Shown piece after piece: positions 15,522-19,891 of a stretch of DNA of 19,891 nt (positions within the stretch are counted from its first letter, which is position 1; each line of letters begins with the position of its first letter). This stretch comes from Leucobacter sp. (GTDB lineage: Bacteria > Actinomycetota > Actinomycetes > Actinomycetales > Microbacteriaceae): NCBI GenBank assembly GCA_017990305.1, contig JAGNOB010000002.1, forward strand, positions 1 to 19,891. Reading direction: 5' to 3'. The notes beneath the pieces were generated by a model. The model was not told the DNA's origin and made no database searches. It saw only the letters and a list, made by a program, of their open reading frames with translations. Position numbers and translations under genes: made by a program.

Positions 15522-18206
15522 ATGCAGACCGCCGAGATTCAACGCCGCTGGCTGAACTTCTTTGAGCAGCGAGGCCACACAGTTGTGCCCTCAGCGTCGC
15601 TCGTGAGCGACGATCCGAGCCTAATGTTCACCGTGGCGGGCATGGTGCCCTTCGTGCCATACCTCTCGGGCCTCGTCCCCGCGCCGTATGACCGGGCAAC
15701 GAGCGTGCAGAAGTGCATCCGCACGAACGATATCGAAGAGGTCGGCAAGACCCCGCGCCACGGCACCTTCTTCCAGATGTGTGGAAACTTCTCCTTCGGT
15801 GACTACTTCAAGGAAGGCGCGATCAAGTTCGCCTGGGAGCTGCTGACGACATCGGAGGCCGACGGCGGTCTTGGGTTCTCGCCGGACGACCTCTGGGTGA
15901 CCGTCTACGAGGAAGACGAGGAGGCGCTGAACCTCTGGCTTGAGCACTCCTCGCTTCCGCTTGAGCGCATCCAGAAGCTCGGCAAAGATACGAACTACTG
16001 GTCGACCGGTCAGCCCGGTCCCGCGGGCCCATGCTCGGAGATCTTCTTCGATCTCGGCCCCGAGTACGGCATCGACGGGGGGCCAGCCACTGACGACGAC
16101 CGCTATGTTGAGATCTGGAACCTCGTGTTCATGCAGTACCAGATCGCAGACGTGAAATCGAAGCTCGACTTCACCATCGTCGGCGACCTGCCCGAGCAGA
16201 ACATCGACACTGGCATGGGCCTCGAGCGTGTCGCATTCATCAAGCAGGGCGTGCAGAACATGTACGAGATCGACCAGGTTCGCCCGGTCCTCGATCGTGC
16301 CGCCGAGCTTGCCGGCAAGACCTACGGTGCGAACATCGACGACGACGTGCGCCTGCGTGTCATCGCCGACCACGTGCGCAGCGGGCTCATGCTCATTGCC
16401 GATGGCGTGACGCCGTCGAACGAGGGCCGCGGCTACATTCTGCGCCGCCTGCTGCGCCGCGTGACCCTCTCGATGCGGCTACTCGGCGTCGAAGGCCCGA
16501 GCTTCGCCGAGCTTTTCCCCGTGTCCCGCGACGCGATGAAGTCCGCGTACCCGGCTGTCGATGAGGGCTTCGACTTCATCTCGCGCGTCGCGTACGCGGA
16601 GGAGAAGACCTTCCTTCGCACGCTCGCGAGCGGCATCCAGATTCTCGACACCGCGATCGCGAGCGCTGTCGACAGCTCGAAGGCCGCGGGCGGCGCTGCG
16701 AGCGTTGACGGAGACACCGCATTCCTGTTGCACGACACCCACGGGTTCCCGGTTGAGCTGACGCTCGAGATCGCGGAAGAAGCCGGCGTCACGGTGGATC
16801 GTGAGGTGTTTGCGAGCCTGATGCAGGAGCAGCGCGACCGCGCAAAGGCCGACGCGAAGGCGAAGCGCGGCCAGCAGGCTGACCTCGCCGTCTACAAGGA
16901 GCTTCGCGGCCTTGGCGAGACGGCGTTTGTTGGCTACGACGAGCTCACTCACGAGAGCCGTGTGCTCGGCATCGTCGTTGACGGTGCCTCCGCTGTTGAG
17001 GCGCGCGAGGGCCAGATTGCGGAGCTCGTGCTCGCCGAAACCTCGCTGTTTGCGGAGTCGGGCGGCCAGGACTCGGATAACGGCGTCATCGTTGGCGACG
17101 GCTTCGAAGCCGAGGTACTCGACGTGCAGAAGCCTGTTCCCGGACTCATTGTGCACACGGTGAAGGTCACGGTCGGGGTCATCGGAATCGACGCGCGCGC
17201 GGAAACCCGCGTCGACGCTGAGTATCGCCGCGGCGCAACGCAGGCGCACTCGGCTACGCACATTGTTCACGCCGCGCTGCGCGATGTGCTCGGCCCGAAC
17301 GCGCACCAGGCCGGCTCGTACAACAAGGCCGGCTACATGCGTCTCGACTTCACACACTCAGAAGCACTGAGCGCGGCAACGAAGAGCGAGATCGAGGAGA
17401 TCTCGAATCTCGCGATCCGCTCGAACTACGGTGTGGTGACACGGGAGATGGGGCTCGACGAGGCGAAGGCGCTGGGAGCTATGGCGCTGTTCGGCGAGAA
17501 GTATGGCGAGCGCGTGCGCGTCGTCGACATTGGTGGCGAGTGGTCGCGCGAGCTCTGCGCGGGTACCCACGTCGCGACCGCTGCCGAGGTCGGCATGATC
17601 AACCTCGTCTCCGAGAGCTCTGTAGGCTCGACGAACCGCCGAGTCGAGTCGCTCGTAGGCCTCGAGGCATTCCAAAGCTTTGCCGCAGAGCGCGCAATCG
17701 TGCAGCAGCTCGCTGGCGGGCTCCGCGTTCCGCGCGGCGAGGTTGTGTCGCGCGTGGAGGATCTCAGCGCGCAGTTGCGCGCCGCCGAGAAGAAGATCGC
17801 GGCCCTCGAAGCGGCAAAGCTTGCTGAGCGCGTGCCGGCCCTCCTCGAAGGGGCTGAGCGCGTCGGTGCAGTGAAGCTCGTATCTGCCGACCTCGGTACG
17901 GTCGGCTCGCCAGACGACGTGCGAGGCCTGGTCATGCAGCTCCGCGAGAAACTTGCATCTGAGCCTGGCGTCGTGATGCTCGCGGCTACCGTTGCCGGTG
18001 ACGGGGCAGGCAAGCCCGTGGTCATCGCGGCGACAACGGCTGGCGCGCGCGAACTCGGTCTCAAAGCTGGTGACCTCGCCAAGCGTGGTGCACAGGTGCT
18101 CGGCGGCGGCGGTGGCGGCAAGCCGGATCTCGCGCAGGGCGGTGGCACCGATCCCGCACAGATCTCGGCCGCGCTCGCCGAGATGCGGCGCACGATCGAG
18201 GCGTAG
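15522..18206 (+). CDS. alaS: alanine--tRNA ligase
   Basis: AlaRS attaches alanine to tRNA-Ala in the cytosol and clears mischarged Ser or Gly. The 894-residue protein begins MQTAEIQRRWLNFFEQRGHT, the standard family start. The class II aminoacylation core shows FTVAGMVPFVPYL (36-48), GNFSFGDYFKEGAI (88-101), WNLVFMQYQ (199-207) and NIDTGMGLERVAF (227-239). The editing domain carries HSATH (His576, His580) and CAGTH (Cys679, His683), the four-ligand zinc site, so editing should work. A coiled C-Ala/DHHA1 region follows and ends with LGGGGGGKPDLAQGGGT. The ATG at 15522 has GAAGCA (15510-15515) 6 nt upstream and a stronger GAAGGA further off. ruvX begins 3 nt after the stop. Length is normal for the family and no motif is missing. 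Confidence 0.97.
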   Translation: MQTAEIQRRWLNFFEQRGHTVVPSASLVSDDPSLMFTVAGMVPFVPYLSGLVPAPYDRATSVQKCIRTNDIEEVGKTPRHGTFFQMCGNFSFGDYFKEGAIKFAWELLTTSEADGGLGFSPDDLWVTVYEEDEEALNLWLEHSSLPLERIQKLGKDTNYWSTGQPGPAGPCSEIFFDLGPEYGIDGGPATDDDRYVEIWNLVFMQYQIADVKSKLDFTIVGDLPEQNIDTGMGLERVAFIKQGVQNMYEIDQVRPVLDRAAELAGKTYGANIDDDVRLRVIADHVRSGLMLIADGVTPSNEGRGYILRRLLRRVTLSMRLLGVEGPSFAELFPVSRDAMKSAYPAVDEGFDFISRVAYAEEKTFLRTLASGIQILDTAIASAVDSSKAAGGAASVDGDTAFLLHDTHGFPVELTLEIAEEAGVTVDREVFASLMQEQRDRAKADAKAKRGQQADLAVYKELRGLGETAFVGYDELTHESRVLGIVVDGASAVEAREGQIAELVLAETSLFAESGGQDSDNGVIVGDGFEAEVLDVQKPVPGLIVHTVKVTVGVIGIDARAETRVDAEYRRGATQAHSATHIVHAALRDVLGPNAHQAGSYNKAGYMRLDFTHSEALSAATKSEIEEISNLAIRSNYGVVTREMGLDEAKALGAMALFGEKYGERVRVVDIGGEWSRELCAGTHVATAAEVGMINLVSESSVGSTNRRVESLVGLEAFQSFAAERAIVQQLAGGLRVPRGEVVSRVEDLSAQLRAAEKKIAALEAAKLAERVPALLEGAERVGAVKLVSADLGTVGSPDDVRGLVMQLREKLASEPGVVMLAATVAGDGAGKPVVIAATTAGARELGLKAGDLAKRGAQVLGGGGGGKPDLAQGGGTDPAQISAALAEMRRTIEA

Positions 18207-18209
18207 CCC

Positions 18210-18707
18210 GTGCGCACAGGGGTACGCGTCGGTATCGACGTTGGCAAGGCACGCATCGGCGTCGCCCGCAGTGACATGCACGGCATGCTTGCAACACCGG
18301 TCGAAACGGTTAAGCGAGAAGCAGACGGCGGCGCCGACATCACCCGTATCGCGACAATTGTTGACGAGCTGGGGGCGTTCGAGGTTATCGTAGGGCTACC
18401 GCTCAATCTGCGCGGAGAGCGGACGCTGTCGACCGAGGACGCAGTGGGGTTTGCCGAGGAACTCGCGACGAGTCTCTCCGGCACCGCGGAGGTGCGATTG
18501 GTTGACGAGCGACTGTCCACAGTGTCCGCGCAGGGCCAGCTTCGGCAGGCCGGGCGTAAAACTAAAGAAAGCCGGGGAGTCATCGACCAGGCGGCTGCTG
18601 TGGTCATTCTGCAACACGCGCTCGATGTCGAGCGCAACAGAAACTCGGCGCCGGGAGAAGTCGTGGCGCCCACCCCCGATCAACGGAGAAACGAGGACGC
18701 GACGTGA
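18210..18707 (+). CDS. ruvX: RuvX/YqgF RNase H-fold putative nuclease
   Basis: YqgF family proteins have an RNase H-like fold; in E. coli the protein is linked to 16S rRNA 5' maturation, while the name RuvX reflects an older prediction of Holliday-junction cleavage. The 165-residue protein begins MRTGVRVGIDVGKARIGVAR with the first acidic catalytic Asp at residue 10. VGLPLNL (61-67), VDERLST (98-104) and SRGVIDQAAAVVIL (121-134, Asp126) provide the other conserved acidic positions. A short polar tail after 145 is extra to the core. The GTG at 18210 is 3 nt after the alaS stop. The stop overlaps the next gene in GTGA, implying coupled translation. The order alaS-ruvX-mltG is conserved widely, which supports the call. 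Confidence 0.93.
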   Translation: MRTGVRVGIDVGKARIGVARSDMHGMLATPVETVKREADGGADITRIATIVDELGAFEVIVGLPLNLRGERTLSTEDAVGFAEELATSLSGTAEVRLVDERLSTVSAQGQLRQAGRKTKESRGVIDQAAAVVILQHALDVERNRNSAPGEVVAPTPDQRRNEDAT

Positions 18708-19849
18708 GTGACACTGAGACACGCCGTGGGCGGAGAGCCGCGAACGCACTGAGTGATGAGGAGCGGCGGTCGCGGAAGCGCGGACGGATTGTCATCTCAT
18801 CCGTACTTATCGTGATGCTGTTGCTGCTCGCCGGTGGCGCGGCATTCGTGTGGAATGCGTATGGTGACCGCATCTCGCTCGCTATGGGTTGGACGAGTAA
18901 CGATTACGAGGGTGAGGGCACTGGCGAAGTGCTGCTCACCATCACTGACGGCCAGTACGGGGCTGACGTGGCCGAAGCCCTCGAGCAGGCAGATGTCGTC
19001 AAGACCTCCGAGGCGTTCTACGACCTACTGCTGCAGCAGCCGAGCGATGTCAGTTTCCAGGTGGGAACCTATCGCTTGAAGCAGCAGATGAGCGCGAAGT
19101 CAGCACTCGCCGCCCTCACCGATGAGGCGAACCGGATGGAACTCACCGTGACGATTCCCGAGGGAACAGCCGCGATGGACGCGCTTGAGCTTACGGCGGG
19201 CGTCGTTGATATCCCCTTCGAAGAGTTCAAGGCTGCCGCTGCGGATCCACAGGCATTCGGCGTGCCGGCGGAGTTCCCATCGATTGAGGGCTTCTTGTTC
19301 CCGGCGACGTACACCTTCGAACCCGGTGCAACGGCTGAGTCAATTATTCAGACGATGGTGGATCGCATGTGGCAGGCGCTCGCTGAGCACGGTGTCGCGG
19401 ATGAGGATGCGTGGCAGGTGCTCACCCTCGCGGCGATGGTCCAGCGCGAGGCTGGGTCCCGACTCGAGGACTTCCCGAAGGTCGCGCGAGTCTTCCTCAA
19501 CCGCATCGACATCGACATGCTGCTGCAGTCGGATGCGACCGTGTCTTACGGCACCGGGAACACTCACACAGTGTGGACCACCGACGAGGAGCGCGCCGAC
19601 AAGTCGAACCCGTACAACACGTATGCGAACCCGGGGCTGCCTGCCGGCCCGATCGGGCTGCCGGGTGACACCGCGATCGAGGCCGCAACGAACCCCGCTG
19701 ACGGGCCGTGGATCTACTTCATGCCGGTCGACCTCTCAAGCGGCGAGACCGAGTTCGCGGCGACTCTCGAGGAGCACGAGCGTAACGTGCAGCGCCTAGA
19801 CGAGTGGTGCACCACGCACGCTGCCGAGGGCGGAAAGTACTGTGACTAA
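18704..19849 (+). CDS. mltG: endolytic transglycosylase MltG (YceG-like)
   Basis: MltG cuts nascent peptidoglycan glycan strands within the chain and is thought to release them from the membrane, setting strand length. The 381-residue protein has a basic cytosolic N-terminus (RRGRRAANALSDEERRSRKR), one membrane helix at about 29-50 (RIVISSVLIVMLLLLAGGAA), then a LysM-like region at about 65-125 (LLTITDGQYGADVAEALEQA). The catalytic YceG domain follows, with VLTLAAMVQREAG holding the catalytic Glu249, LLQSDATVSYGTG, and the signature NPYNTYANPGLPAGPIGLPG. The GTG at 18704 overlaps the ruvX stop by 4 nt and has GAGGA (18693-18697) upstream. The protein is anchored in the cytoplasmic membrane with its active domain outside. 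It lacks the long disordered N-terminus seen in some actinobacterial MltG proteins. Confidence 0.94.
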   Translation: MSDTETRRGRRAANALSDEERRSRKRGRIVISSVLIVMLLLLAGGAAFVWNAYGDRISLAMGWTSNDYEGEGTGEVLLTITDGQYGADVAEALEQADVVKTSEAFYDLLLQQPSDVSFQVGTYRLKQQMSAKSALAALTDEANRMELTVTIPEGTAAMDALELTAGVVDIPFEEFKAAAADPQAFGVPAEFPSIEGFLFPATYTFEPGATAESIIQTMVDRMWQALAEHGVADEDAWQVLTLAAMVQREAGSRLEDFPKVARVFLNRIDIDMLLQSDATVSYGTGNTHTVWTTDEERADKSNPYNTYANPGLPAGPIGLPGDTAIEAATNPADGPWIYFMPVDLSSGETEFAATLEEHERNVQRLDEWCTTHAAEGGKYCD

Positions 19850-19852
19850 GTC

Positions 19853-19891
19853 ATGAGTGAACAACATCCGACTGACGCAGAGCTGCGTGAG
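19853..19891 (+). CDS. start of a downstream gene, probably shikimate dehydrogenase
   Basis: Thirteen codons (MSEQHPTDAELRE) from the ATG at 19853 run off the right edge, 3 nt after the mltG stop and on the same strand. The peptide itself is too short to identify. The call aroE rests only on the common actinobacterial order alaS-ruvX-mltG-aroE-aroC. The ribosome site is weak, consistent with translation coupled to mltG. Confidence 0.4.
   Translation, partial: MSEQHPTDAELRE

Noticed and set aside
17426..18673. 415-codon minus-strand open frame over alaS and ruvX
   Set aside because: Antisense to the alaS editing and C-Ala regions and ruvX; low-complexity Ser/Thr/Arg/Pro content, no ribosome site.

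Overview
The window is GC-rich bacterial DNA with dense gene packing, frequent GTG starts, a long-form actinobacterial LeuA, one bifunctional Rel enzyme, and the gene orders ruvA-ruvB-yajC-secD-secF-relA and rpsD-alaS-ruvX-mltG. This points to a high-GC Gram-positive, most likely Microbacteriaceae; the protein style resembles Leucobacter, but that genus call is inference. The region is core chromosome. I see no insertion sequence, prophage, CRISPR array, tRNA or rRNA.

Layout, left to right. (1) A minus-strand DUF2207-type secreted or membrane protein runs off the left edge (from 1257). (2) Diverging from it is a leucine-responsive leader: an 18-codon peptide with a CTT-CTT-CTT run, a 10-bp stem and a pseudoknot-forming second stem, followed by leuA (1414-3189). 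(3) Behind a strong terminator lies a LexA-type box and a leaderless-looking ruvA, then ruvB (overlapping by 4 nt), yajC, secD and secF, the auxiliary complex of the Sec translocase. (4) Two hairpins separate secF from relA. relA converges with a small minus-strand gene of AbiEi-like appearance, and the two share a single CTAG as stop codons. (5) A minus-strand DUF349 coiled-coil gene follows, with a 16-bp hairpin and a perfect DnaA box just past its stop. It is divergent from rarA. (6) rpsD follows with a roughly 210-nt 5' leader and a terminator. (7) A small membrane-anchored protein, alaS, ruvX and mltG follow, tightly packed, with the first 13 codons of another gene (probably aroE) at the right edge.

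Functionally the window combines leucine biosynthesis, Holliday-junction processing (RuvAB, RarA; RuvX by family history), protein export (YajC-SecDF), stringent response (Rel), translation (S4, AlaRS) and peptidoglycan chain-length control (MltG).

The most interesting non-coding signals are the leuA leader, with its leader peptide and pseudoknot, and a recurring promoter geometry. In that geometry a TANNNT -10 hexamer sits 6-7 nt upstream of a start codon with no Shine-Dalgarno, seen at the DUF2207 gene, the leu leader peptide, ruvA and rarA. It suggests leaderless transcripts. All assignments come from reading the sequence; no database search was run.
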